DNA of 64,000 nt from Micromonospora sp. WMMA1947 (GTDB taxonomy: Bacteria; Actinomycetota; Actinomycetes; Mycobacteriales; Micromonosporaceae), in NCBI RefSeq assembly GCF_027497355.1, contig NZ_CP114909.1, forward strand, positions 5,351,001-5,415,000. The letters run 5' to 3'. Shown piece by piece: positions 9,176 to 19,519 of this stretch. The position numbers and the translations under genes were made by a program. The notes beneath the pieces were generated by a model. The model worked only from the letters and a program-made list of their open reading frames with translations, ran no database searches and had not been told where the DNA came from. Each line of letters opens with the position of its first letter. Positions within the stretch are counted from its first letter, which is position 1.

Positions 9176-9793
9176 ATGACCGTCCCCCTGCCGCCGCTGC
9201 CGCCGGCCGCCGACGACGCCTACCGGCCGGGCGGGCGAAGCGTCGCCGACCTCGTGGACACCGAGCACCGGGCGCTGCTGGGGCTGGCCGACCGGGTCAC
9301 CGACCCGGCGCTGGATGCCGCCGCCCGGCGCGAGGTGCTCGACGTCCTGACCGCCGCGGTGTCCCGGCACCTGTCCGCCGAGGAGCAGTACCTGTTCCCG
9401 GCGGCCCGCGCCGCGATGCCGGACGCCGCCGAGCTGGTGGAGCGGGAGATCGAGGCCGACGCCGGGCTGCTGACCGCGCTCAAGGAACTGTCCGGCGCCG
9501 ACGATCCGGCGGTCGCCGACGTGGCCGAGCGGGTACGCCGGCACGTCAGCCGCGTCGCGGCGCTGGTCACGCCGCTGCGGGAGGTGGCCAGCGACGCCGA
9601 GCTGATCCGGCTGGGCAACCGGTGGGAGATCGCGGAGGAGGCGGCGCCGACCCGGCCGCACCCCGGTACGCCTGCCACCCCGCCCTGGAACAAGATCGTC
9701 GAACCGGCGGTCGGGGTGCTGGACAAGGTGCGCGACGCGGTCACCGGACGGCGTACCCGACTGAGTGACCTGGAACACCGCCGGCAGGGCTGA
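9176..9793 (+). CDS. Hemerythrin HHE domain protein
   Basis: 205-residue cytosolic protein with an N-terminal hemerythrin-like four-helix bundle (about residues 20-140), expected to bind di-iron. Candidate ligands are His/Glu in DLVDTEHRALL, VSRHLSAEEQYLFP, EIEADAGLL and RRHVSRV. Such proteins respond to oxygen, NO or peroxide. The ATG at 9176 has GAGGAGGG nearby. A SigB/SigF-type promoter lies upstream, fitting a stress role. The C-terminal ~50 residues (PTRPHPGTPATPPWNK...) are an unrelated tail. Confidence 0.85.
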   Translation: MTVPLPPLPPAADDAYRPGGRSVADLVDTEHRALLGLADRVTDPALDAAARREVLDVLTAAVSRHLSAEEQYLFPAARAAMPDAAELVEREIEADAGLLTALKELSGADDPAVADVAERVRRHVSRVAALVTPLREVASDAELIRLGNRWEIAEEAAPTRPHPGTPATPPWNKIVEPAVGVLDKVRDAVTGRRTRLSDLEHRRQG

Positions 9794-9840
9794 GCCGATC
9801 GACCCTTTCGCGTATCGATTAGTGGTCCTACCGTCACGGT

Positions 9841-10827
9841 ATGGATCTGGAGCTGCGACACCTGCGTGTGGTCTGCGCGATCGCGGAGACGGGGAGCGTC
9901 ACGAAGGCCGCCTCGGCGCTCGGCCTGGCCCAGCCGGCGTTGACAGCCCAGCTTCAGCGGATCGAACGGGCGCTGGGCGGTCCACTGTTCGAACGGGACC
10001 GCCGCGGCGCCCGTCCCACCGCGCTGGGCGAGCTGGTGCTGGACCGGGCCCGGGTCCTGCTGCCGGCGATGAAGGGCCTGCGGGACGAGGCGGCCCGGAT
10101 GGCCGGCGCGGGCGATCCGCTGCGCCGGTACCGATTCGGCGGGGTGAACAGCCCCATCCTGGGCCGGCTGGTGCACCGGCTCGCCGCCGAGCGGCCGGAC
10201 GCGCAGATCACCACGTACGGCTCCTGGTCGGTGGACGAGCTGGCGCAGATGGTCGCCGGTGGCCGCCTCGACTTCGCGCTGACCGGTGTGTGCGGCGACT
10301 CGACACCGTCGGCCGGGTTCGGGCTGAGCTGGCGGGAGGTGGCGGTCGAGCCGATCTGCGTGCTGCTGCCGCAGACCCACCCGCTCGCCGCCCAGGACGA
10401 GGTCGACCTGGTCGACCTGCGGCGCGAGCAGTGGGTGGCCGCGCCGGGCGACGGCTGCTTCGGCGACTGCTTCGCCGCCGCCTGCGCCCGCTCCGGCTTC
10501 ACCCCGAAGAAGGTGTACGAGGCGGACGTGCGGGCCGCGCTGGACCTGGTGGACGCGGGTGAGGCGGTGGCGTTGTGCCAGGCCACGTTCCGTCCGGTGG
10601 CCGGGCTGGTGACCCGCCGGCTGGCCGGTACGCCGCTGCGCTGGCGGCTGCTGCTGGGCTGGCATCCGGACGTGCCGGCCGCGGCGGTGGCCGAGCCGGT
10701 GCTGGCGGCGGCGGTCGCGGCGTACACCGACGCGCTGGCGAACCACCCCGAGTACCTGGGCTGGCTGCTGGCGCACCCGGAGTTCGGTGTGCAGCCCAGC
10801 GGCTCGGGCGGGGTGCGAATCGCCTGA
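9841..10827 (+). CDS. LysR family transcriptional regulator
   Basis: 328 residues. N-terminal winged helix-turn-helix (about residues 1-60; MDLELRHLRVVCAIAETGSV, then TKAASALGLAQPALTAQLQRIE) followed by a LysR substrate-binding domain (about 90-290). It contains several Cys residues (GDGCFGDCF, ACARSGF) which might serve redox sensing, though this is inference. No adjacent divergent target, so the effector and regulon cannot be read from context. Confidence 0.92.
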   Translation: MDLELRHLRVVCAIAETGSVTKAASALGLAQPALTAQLQRIERALGGPLFERDRRGARPTALGELVLDRARVLLPAMKGLRDEAARMAGAGDPLRRYRFGGVNSPILGRLVHRLAAERPDAQITTYGSWSVDELAQMVAGGRLDFALTGVCGDSTPSAGFGLSWREVAVEPICVLLPQTHPLAAQDEVDLVDLRREQWVAAPGDGCFGDCFAAACARSGFTPKKVYEADVRAALDLVDAGEAVALCQATFRPVAGLVTRRLAGTPLRWRLLLGWHPDVPAAAVAEPVLAAAVAAYTDALANHPEYLGWLLAHPEFGVQPSGSGGVRIA

Positions 10828-10847
10828 ACCCGGGTAACACCGGCGAC

Positions 10848-11084
10848 ATGACTGATCTGTATCCGGCCGCCGACCAGCGGGAACTGCTGCGCCAGGCGGC
10901 CACCGCGCACACCACCGCCGCGGCCGAGGTGGAGGCGTTCCTGCGCCGGTTGCCGGAGGTGCCGGGCCCGGCCGACGTGACCGAGTACGCCAACCTGCTC
11001 AGCCGCGAGGAACGCGCCCGCGCCGACCGGCAGGCCGCGGCGGACGCGGCCGGGCTGCAACTGCCCAGCCTGGAGTCGGAGTAG
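10848..11084 (+). CDS. Small hypothetical helical protein
   Basis: 78 residues, all predicted helical (QRELLRQAATAHTTAAAEVEAFL...; VTEYANLLSREERARADRQAA), acidic, with no membrane segment. Not recognised. It follows the LysR gene by 20 bases. A GGGTAA (10832-10837) sits just before the ATG, but its -35 partner (GTGC, 15 bases upstream) is poor, so read-through from lysR is as likely. A textbook hairpin terminates it. Confidence 0.6.
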   Translation: MTDLYPAADQRELLRQAATAHTTAAAEVEAFLRRLPEVPGPADVTEYANLLSREERARADRQAAADAAGLQLPSLESE

Positions 11085-11127
11085 CCGGCGGCGCCCGGGC
11101 GGGGTGATCCGCCCGGGCGCCGCCGGC
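11084..11127. terminator. Strong bidirectional hairpin terminator
   Basis: A perfect 19-bp stem (11084-11102 with 11109-11127), 6-nt loop GGTGAT, followed by TTT, between the small helical gene and the convergent DUF3140 gene. Confidence 0.8.
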
Positions 11128-11134
11128 TTTCGGC

Positions 11135-11485
11135 TCAGCGTTCGACGAGGACGTCGTGCCCGAGGTCGAGCAGGGCGTGGCGCCACTCGTCGTCGGCGTT
11201 GCCCCGGCGTGGCCGCTGCGCGGTCAGCTCCCGGATGCGGCTGATCGCCTCCCGCATCACCTCGATGTCCTCCGGCGTGAGGTCCACCTTGCGCTTGCGC
11301 AGCACGGCGAGGATCTGCCGGCCCGGCTCGGGCAGGTCGAGGTCCGGGTCCGGACCGAACGCCTCCTCCCCCGAGCCACGGGTGAGCAGCCACTGCCGCA
11401 GCGTCTCGGAGGACACGTTCACCTCGGCGTGGAAGTCGTCCCAGATCACCTCGACCTCGGGGTCGAGTCGCGCCTCGCGTACCAT
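11135..11485 (-). CDS. DUF3140 family protein
   Basis: 116-residue conserved actinobacterial protein of unknown function. Family features are VIWDDFHAEVNVSSETLRQWLLTRGSGE and a C-terminal block with EWRHALLDLGHD. The ATG at 11485 shares a base with the stop of the preceding small ORF (TGATG) and has GGAGG upstream. Third gene of the Clp ATPase transcription unit, so probably co-expressed under stress. Confidence 0.82.
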   Translation of the reverse strand: MVREARLDPEVEVIWDDFHAEVNVSSETLRQWLLTRGSGEEAFGPDPDLDLPEPGRQILAVLRKRKVDLTPEDIEVMREAISRIRELTAQRPRRGNADDEWRHALLDLGHDVLVER

Positions 11486-11655
11486 CACGCCTCCTCTCCC
11501 GGCGGCGGCCCGGATGCCGGCTCGCCCTCGTTCGGTGTGTGCTGATTCAGACCCTCCGCCGGCACCCGCACCCGGGACGGGTTCGCCGTCGGGGTCGCCT
11601 CGATCGGCTCGCCGGCAGCGATGTCGTCGTCCGGGGTCTCCTCGGGTTCGGTCAT
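11485..11655 (-). CDS. Small acidic proline-rich hypothetical protein
   Basis: 56 residues, disordered by composition (MTEPEETPDDDIAAGEPIEA...; ending EGEPASGPPPGEEA). Not recognised. The ATG at 11655 has a strong GGAGG six bases upstream. An alternative ATG at 11721 overlaps the Clp stop as ATGA and would add a basic 22-residue N-terminus. It overlaps the DUF3140 start by one base, so all three genes are coupled. Confidence 0.55.
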   Translation of the reverse strand: MTEPEETPDDDIAAGEPIEATPTANPSRVRVPAEGLNQHTPNEGEPASGPPPGEEA

Positions 11656-11717
11656 GTCCGCCCTCCGGTCCTTCGGTGGCGGCCCGTCCCGGCGCGGCCG
11701 GGACGGGCGCCGGCCGG

Positions 11718-14267
<2,550 letters not shown>

Positions 14268-14329
14268 CTCGTCCTCCGCAGTCAGTCGGCACGACCGGCA
14301 CCCGGCACGCGCGGCACGGTCGGCGGTGG

Positions 14330-14354
14330 CTACCCGGCGGTCGGCGCGACAAAC
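14330..14354 (-). promoter_or_regulatory. SigB/SigF-type promoter of the Clp ATPase unit
   Basis: On the minus strand GTTT (14354-14351), 15 bases, GGGTAG (14335-14330), about 62 bases before the Clp ATG. Confidence 0.6.
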
Positions 14355-14378
14355 GCGACCGGATGGCAGGCTGGGGGC

Positions 14379-14756
14379 ATGGAGAGCAGACCGCTACTGG
14401 TCGTCGACGGCGCGAACGTGGTGGGCTCGCGCCCGGACGGCTGGTGGCGGGACCGGGCCGGCGCGGCGGCCCGGCTGCGCGACGCGCTGGCGCCCCTCGG
14501 CGAGGCGGGCGTGCCGCCGGAGCTGCCGCCACCGGTGCAGGTGGTGCTGGTGGTGGAGGGCGCGGCCCGGCACGTGCCACCCGCACCCGGTGTGGAGGTG
14601 GTCTCCGCGCCCGGCTCCGGCGACGACACGGTGGTCGAGCTGGTCGCCGCCGCACCGGACCGGCGCCGGGTGGTGGTCACCGCCGACCGGGAGCTGCGCG
14701 AGCGGGTGACCGCGCTCGGCGCGGAGGTGCGCGGCCCGCGCTGGCTGGGCCGTTAG
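14379..14756 (+). CDS. NYN-domain (PIN-like) protein
   Basis: 125-residue protein of the NYN/YacP-like PIN fold, expected to be a metal-dependent RNase. Conserved acidic positions are visible: Asp in LLVVDGANVVGS (residues 6-17), GSGDDTVVEL, and VVTADRELRERV near the end. Divergent from the Clp ATPase gene with ~110 bases between. No partner antitoxin is adjacent, so a toxin role is not supported. Confidence 0.78.
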   Translation: MESRPLLVVDGANVVGSRPDGWWRDRAGAAARLRDALAPLGEAGVPPELPPPVQVVLVVEGAARHVPPAPGVEVVSAPGSGDDTVVELVAAAPDRRRVVVTADRELRERVTALGAEVRGPRWLGR

Positions 14757-14763
14757 CGCGGCC

Positions 14764-14781
14764 GGTCCCGCGAACGGGACC
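14764..14781 (+). terminator. Short hairpin after NYN gene
   Basis: GGTCCCG (14764-14770), loop CGAA, CGGGACC (14775-14781), eight bases past the stop. No U-run. Confidence 0.4.
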
Positions 14782-14883
14782 ACCGCGTCCGCCGGCGGGA
14801 CCACCGGGGACCGGGTACCGGGGTCTTCGCGCACGTCAGGGCCGGAACCGGACACGCGGGCGGCAACCACGCCAGGGTGGATG

Positions 14884-14912
14884 TTCGTCCACTCGTTCCG
14901 ATGGGTTGTAAT
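14884..14912 (+). promoter_or_regulatory. Possible housekeeping promoter of the FtsK cassette
   Basis: TTCGTC (14884-14889), 17 bases, TGTAAT (14907-14912). The -10 matches consensus at five of six positions; the -35 is weak. It is followed by AGGAGG (14932-14937) and the GTG at 14943. Confidence 0.4.
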
Positions 14913-14942
14913 GGAGATCTCTTTTGCCCCCAGGAGGTCCCC

Positions 14943-15203
14943 GTGGCGAGCGTCGCCGAGCTGAAGGCCGCCATCGATGTCGCTCTCCAGCAGATCGGTG
15001 ACGGCCAGACAGCGGTGCAGGCCGCCGGCGAGAAACTGGCCGAGGCGCAGCAGACACTGGCCGGCGCGCTGGAGGGCAGCGGCCACGAGACGGTCGAGGC
15101 GGCCCAGGCCTCGCTGACACAGGCGGGCCAGGAGCTGGAGGAGTGTCTGGCCGCGACACTGGTCGCGGTGGAACAGGCACAGCTCTACGTCGCGACGCTC
15201 TGA
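14943..15203 (+). CDS. Small helical WXG100-like protein (cassette gene 1)
   Basis: 86 residues, all alpha, heptad-rich (VASVAELKAAIDVALQQI, AVQAAGEKLAEAQQTLAGALEG, AAQASLTQAGQELEECL). The size and helical-hairpin look resemble WXG100/ESX substrates and actinobacterial DUF6244-type proteins, but there is no W-x-G motif. The GTG at 14943 has a perfect AGGAGG; an upstream ATG at 14877 would read through the promoter and Shine-Dalgarno. First gene of a four-gene cassette with an FtsK ATPase. A secreted or partner role is inference. Confidence 0.7.
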   Translation: MASVAELKAAIDVALQQIGDGQTAVQAAGEKLAEAQQTLAGALEGSGHETVEAAQASLTQAGQELEECLAATLVAVEQAQLYVATL

Positions 15204-15212
15204 GGCCCGGCC

Positions 15213-16091
15213 GTGTCCATCGTCGAGGACATCGGCGCGCAGGTGCGCGCCGCCGCCGAGGAACTGCCCCTCGCCCAGCTCGCCGCCGCGCTGGAGAAGC
15301 TCGGCCAGGCGCAGGAACGGCTGCGCTGGGTACGCCAGGAGTCGTCCGACCCGATGGGGGTGCCGGAGCTGTCCTCGGCCACCGAGCACGCGGAGACCGC
15401 CGGCTACGCGCTGCGCGTCGCGCAGGAGCAGCTCACCGCGTACCTGGCCGCGATCGGGCTGGCCCCCGACGGCGCGCGGCCGGCGGCACCCGGCGAGCGC
15501 CCGCCCCGGCACGACACACCCCGCGGCGAGGGCCCGCCCGCACCCGGCCCGGCCGCCGAGCCGGGCGAGCAGCCGGCGGTACGGCGCTGGTGGGCGGTGC
15601 GGGTGGCGGAGCTGACCGGCGGCCGGGAGGGCGCGCCGGACGATCCGGACGAACGCGTCGGGGACTCCCACGAGCTGCTGCGCCGGGTGGCCGCCGGGGT
15701 CCGCTCCGGCGACCGGGACCGGCTGCACCGCGAGCTGCGCCGGGCGCACGCCGACGTGGGGCTGGGGCTGGCCGCGATCACCCCGCCGCTGCTGCGCGAG
15801 CTGGCCGGTGAGCTGCTCGGCCATCCGCCCCGCGCGGACGACCTGCCCCGGCTGCGCGGCGCGCTGGACTCCCGGGTCCGTGACCTGCTGCCCGGACTGC
15901 CGCCGCCGGTGCTGGACACGCTGCTGACCCGGGTGTGCCGGATGCCCCCGCCGCGCCGCGACGACGACGCGGAGCAGCCGCACGCGGCCGACCCGGCGGT
16001 CACCGCGGGAGTGCTCACCGGCGTACTGCTCGACCGGCTCGGCCGGGACCTGCCCGAGGACACCGACGAACGGGAGCCGTCCCGTGGCTGA
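15213..16091 (+). CDS. Hypothetical protein of FtsK cassette (gene 2)
   Basis: 292 residues, not recognised. The N-terminal ~80 residues are helical and resemble gene 1 in style (AAAEELPLAQLAAALEKLGQ...). A Pro/Glu-rich linker (about 92-125) follows, then a globular helical part (about 125-290) with GDRDRLHRELRRAHADVGLG and LPGLPPPVLDTLLTRVCRMP. No membrane segment. It starts at GTG nine bases after gene 1 and overlaps the FtsK gene by eight bases, so it is a tight operon partner. Confidence 0.65.
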   Translation: MSIVEDIGAQVRAAAEELPLAQLAAALEKLGQAQERLRWVRQESSDPMGVPELSSATEHAETAGYALRVAQEQLTAYLAAIGLAPDGARPAAPGERPPRHDTPRGEGPPAPGPAAEPGEQPAVRRWWAVRVAELTGGREGAPDDPDERVGDSHELLRRVAAGVRSGDRDRLHRELRRAHADVGLGLAAITPPLLRELAGELLGHPPRADDLPRLRGALDSRVRDLLPGLPPPVLDTLLTRVCRMPPPRRDDDAEQPHAADPAVTAGVLTGVLLDRLGRDLPEDTDEREPSRG

Positions 16092-18756
16092 CGTCCGCGC
16101 ACAACTGGTGACGCGGGTCCGGGGGATGCTCTCCGAGGCCCTGGGCGCCACCCGTACCCGGCTCGCCGCCGCCGAGGCCGACCTGGTCGCGAGCCGGGAG
16201 CGGCTGGCGCGTACCCGCCGGGCCGCCGCGGCCGTGCCCGGCCGGGTGGGTGCCGCCCGCGACCGCCGCCTGGCCGAGATCGACGCCCGGCACACCGCCC
16301 GCCTCGCCGAGCTGGCCCGGCGGGCCGCCGCCGCGGCGCAGCGGGAGGCGCCCGGCGCGGCGTCCGCGCCCTGGGACCACTGGCAGGCCACGCCCGCCGG
16401 CCGGTCCGAGCCGCCGGGTGCCCTGCGGGTCGGCACGGTACGCCTCGACGGCGCCGAGCCGGTGCCGGCGCTGGTCCCGCTGCTCGACGCCGGGCACGCG
16501 CACCTGGCCGGCGGTGACCGTGCCGGGCTGGCCGCCGTGGTGCCCGCGCTGCTGCTGCGCTCGGTCGGCCGGGCCGACCCGGGCGCGGTGCGGCTGTACG
16601 GGTACGACCCGGAGCACCTGGGCGGCGGGCTGGCCGGGTTCGCGCCGCTGGGCACGGCCGGGCTGCTCACGTTCGTCGGGCCGGGCGGCCTGGGCCGGCT
16701 GCTGGACGACCTGGTGGAGCAGATCCGCCGGATCAACGCCACGGTGCTGGCCGGCGAGTACGGCTCGCTGCGCGAGCTGGCCGCCGCCACCGGACGCCGC
16801 CCCGAGCCGTGGCGGGTCGCGGTGCTGCTCGGCGGCGACGAGCTGTCCCGGCACGAACGCGGCCAGCTCGACCGGGTGGTGCGCACCGGGGCGGCCTGCG
16901 GCGTGCACCTGGTGGTCCGCGGCATCGAGCTACCAGACGACCCGACAGTCACGCGGATCACCGTGGAACCGGACGACGCCCGGGTGGCCGGGCTGCCGGT
17001 GGTGCTCGACGCGCCGCCGCCGCCCGCCCTGGTCACCGAGACCTGCCGCACCGTCGCGTCCCGGGTGGCCGCCGGCCCGCCGCCGACGCCGTTCACCGAC
17101 CTGCTCCCGCCGCCGGAGGAGTACTGGCGGGAGGACTCGGCGCACGGGCTCAGCGCGCCCGTCGGCGAGGGCCCGCACGGGCGGCAGGTGCTGCTGACGC
17201 TCGGCGACTACCCGCCGCACGCGCTGATCGGCGGCCCGTCCGGCACCGGCAAGACCAACCTGATCTTCGCCTGGATCGGTGCGCTCGCGGCCCGCTACTC
17301 CCCCGCCGAGCTGGAGTTCTATCTGCTCGACTTCAAGGAGGGCGTGTCCTTCGCCCGGTTCGCGCAGGGCCGGCGCGACCCGAGCTGGCTGCCGCACATG
17401 CGGCTGGTCGGCATCAACGTCAACACCGACCGGGAGTTCGGCCTGGGCCTGCTGCGGTTCCTCGCCGAGGAGCTGCGCCGGCGCGCCGACGCGGCGAAGA
17501 AGCACGAGGTCACCAAGCTGGCCGAGCTGCGCGCGGTGGACCCGGACGGGCACTGGCCGCGCATCGTGGCGGTGGTCGACGAGTTCCAGGCGCTGCTGGC
17601 CGGCCGGGACGTGGTCGCCCGGGAGGCCGCCGACCTGCTGGAGGACCTCGCCCGGCGCGGCCGGTCGCAGGGCATCCACCTGGTGCTCGCCTCGCAGGAC
17701 GTGCGCGGCATCGAGGCGCTGTGGGGGCGGCCCGCGCTCGTCGCCCAGTTCACGCTGCGGATCGCCCTGCCGAAGGCGCTGCGCATCCTGGCCGAGCGCA
17801 ACGACGCGGCGCAGTCGCTGCCCCGCCACCACGCGGTCATCAACGCCGAGTCGGGCCTGGCCGAGGGGAACGAGGTGGCCCGCATCCCGTCGGCCAGCGA
17901 CTGGGAGACGTGGAGCGAGCTTCAGCACCGGCTGTGGCGGATGCGCCCGCAGGACGCCGCGCCGGCCCGGCTGTTCGACGGCGACGCGATCCCGAAGCTG
18001 GCCGACGCGCCCGACTTCCGCGCGCTGACCGCACCGGAGCAGGGCGTGCCGCGCAGCCCGGTGGCGCTGCTCGGCGAGATCATCGACGTGCAGGCCCGCT
18101 CGGCGGCGCTGCGGCTGCCCCGCGCGCCGGGCCGCAACCTGGCGGTGCTGGGGACCCGGGTGGACGAGGCGTGCGCGGTGCTCGACGCCGCCGCCCGGTC
18201 ACTGGCGCGGCAGTACCGGCCCGGCACCGCCCGGTTCTCCATCGCCTGCCTGGACCCGGACGCCGACCCGGCCGCCCGCGCCCTCTACGACGACCTGGAA
18301 GGCGACGCCTCCTGGTACGACGAGGAGACGGTGCCGGAGCTGATGGCCGAGGTGGGCGACGGACTCGGCGCGCCGGGTACGCCGCGTACCCCGCACTTCC
18401 TGCTGCTGTACGCGGTGGACGCGGCGGCAGCGGCGCTCGCCGGCAAGGCCGGTACGCGCACCGGGCTGGAGCAGCTGCGCCGGATCCTGCACGACGGGCC
18501 GGAACGGCGTACGCACGTGCTGGCGTGGTGGCGTGGCGTGGCCCGGATGCGCGTGGACCTGGGCGGCGCGGGTGCCCGCACCGATCAGATCGGCGCCTGG
18601 GTGGCGCTGGACGTGCAGGGCGGTGAGCTGGGTTCCTCGCTGTATCCGGGCAGCGGCGGGCCGGACTGGTATCCCCGGCCGTGGCGCGGTCTCTACTTCG
18701 ACCGGGCGGTGCACCGCACCGGACAGGTGATCATCCCTTATGGTCCCTCCCGATGA
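16084..18756 (+). CDS. FtsK/SpoIIIE-domain ATPase (cassette gene 3)
   Basis: 890 residues, no membrane helix. The N-terminal ~100 residues form a coiled coil (ARRAAAAAQREA...). The core FtsK/SpoIIIE domain has Walker A GGPSGTGKTNLIF (about 382-394), YLLDFKEGVSFARFA, and Walker B VAVVDEFQALL (about 495). A second, degenerate ATPase-like domain follows (about 670-830) whose P-loop position reads GRNLAVLGTRVDEACAV, without the GK[ST] motif. Tandem active and degenerate domains recall EccC of type VII secretion rather than the chromosome translocase FtsK. GTG start, overlapping genes on both sides. Confidence 0.85.
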   Translation: MADVRAQLVTRVRGMLSEALGATRTRLAAAEADLVASRERLARTRRAAAAVPGRVGAARDRRLAEIDARHTARLAELARRAAAAAQREAPGAASAPWDHWQATPAGRSEPPGALRVGTVRLDGAEPVPALVPLLDAGHAHLAGGDRAGLAAVVPALLLRSVGRADPGAVRLYGYDPEHLGGGLAGFAPLGTAGLLTFVGPGGLGRLLDDLVEQIRRINATVLAGEYGSLRELAAATGRRPEPWRVAVLLGGDELSRHERGQLDRVVRTGAACGVHLVVRGIELPDDPTVTRITVEPDDARVAGLPVVLDAPPPPALVTETCRTVASRVAAGPPPTPFTDLLPPPEEYWREDSAHGLSAPVGEGPHGRQVLLTLGDYPPHALIGGPSGTGKTNLIFAWIGALAARYSPAELEFYLLDFKEGVSFARFAQGRRDPSWLPHMRLVGINVNTDREFGLGLLRFLAEELRRRADAAKKHEVTKLAELRAVDPDGHWPRIVAVVDEFQALLAGRDVVAREAADLLEDLARRGRSQGIHLVLASQDVRGIEALWGRPALVAQFTLRIALPKALRILAERNDAAQSLPRHHAVINAESGLAEGNEVARIPSASDWETWSELQHRLWRMRPQDAAPARLFDGDAIPKLADAPDFRALTAPEQGVPRSPVALLGEIIDVQARSAALRLPRAPGRNLAVLGTRVDEACAVLDAAARSLARQYRPGTARFSIACLDPDADPAARALYDDLEGDASWYDEETVPELMAEVGDGLGAPGTPRTPHFLLLYAVDAAAAALAGKAGTRTGLEQLRRILHDGPERRTHVLAWWRGVARMRVDLGGAGARTDQIGAWVALDVQGGELGSSLYPGSGGPDWYPRPWRGLYFDRAVHRTGQVIIPYGPSR

Positions 18757-19424
18757 ACGAACCGGTTGCCAGTGAGACGTACAGCGCACAGATCCGCCGG
18801 CTCGCCGAGCTGACCGCCCGGGTGTCCGCCCAGCGGGCCGAGGCGCACACCTGGTACGACCAGCAGGTGACTGCCGCCGACCGGGCGGTGGCGGAGGCGG
18901 CCGAGGCGGTGCGGCAGGCCGAGGCGGAGGTGGCCGAGGCGTCCCGGCTGGTGGAGCGCGTCGACGGCGAGGTCACTCACCTGTGGACGCAGTTGCGGGC
19001 CCGGCTCGGCGTGAGCGCCCGGCGGCTGGGCGACCCGCCCGGCCCGGTTCGCGGCGCCGCCGGTGACCCGGTGCCGCTGCTGCGGGCGGTCCGGGAGCTG
19101 CTGGAGCGGACCGGGGCGCCGGGCGAGCTGCCCGGTTCGGTGAACCCGCTGCTCGTCGCGTGCGGGATCGGCGGGGCGCTGGTGGCGTACGCGCTGGGGG
19201 TGGCGGCGCGGGCGCTGGGCGCCGGTTCCAGCGGTGATCTGGCGGTGGGCCTGCCGGTGCTGGCGCTGGTGGTGACGCTGCTCGGCCCGGTGATCGGGCT
19301 GGCGCCGGCCCGGCTGCTGGCCGACCGCCGCCACGCGGTGCTGACCCCCCGCCCGATGATCCTGGTGGCCGCTTCCGGCCTGGTCACGACGCTGCTCCTG
19401 CTGACGGTGACCTACACCCGATGA
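18753..19424 (+). CDS. Coiled-coil membrane protein (cassette gene 4)
   Basis: 223 residues. The N-terminal ~75 residues are a coiled coil (RRLAELTARVSAQRAE, AVAEAAEAVRQAEAEVAEAS). Then come three or four membrane helices (LLVACGIGGALVAYALGVAA, LAVGLPVLALVVTLLGPVIG, PMILVAASGLVTTLLLLTV). It overlaps the FtsK stop as ATGA. A plausible membrane anchor for the soluble ATPase via its coiled coil; that is inference. Confidence 0.7.
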   Translation: MNEPVASETYSAQIRRLAELTARVSAQRAEAHTWYDQQVTAADRAVAEAAEAVRQAEAEVAEASRLVERVDGEVTHLWTQLRARLGVSARRLGDPPGPVRGAAGDPVPLLRAVRELLERTGAPGELPGSVNPLLVACGIGGALVAYALGVAARALGAGSSGDLAVGLPVLALVVTLLGPVIGLAPARLLADRRHAVLTPRPMILVAASGLVTTLLLLTVTYTR

Positions 19425-19457
19425 CCGCCGCCCTCCGCCGCCGGCTCCCCAGCCCGT

Positions 19458-19514
19458 CGATCATGAGGTTGGCGGCGCGACACGCCGTCACGCCGCCGGT
19501 CAACCTCATGATCG
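19458..19514. repeat. Intergenic palindrome, CGATCATGAGGTT family, copy 1
   Basis: 57-bp inverted repeat between convergent genes. The left arm CGATCATGAGGTTGGCGGCG (19458-19477) pairs with 19491-19514, where four extra bases (GGTC) interrupt the complement. The same arm occurs at 34133. It probably acts as a terminator but is a repeated family. Confidence 0.75.
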
Positions 19515-19519
19515 TGCCG

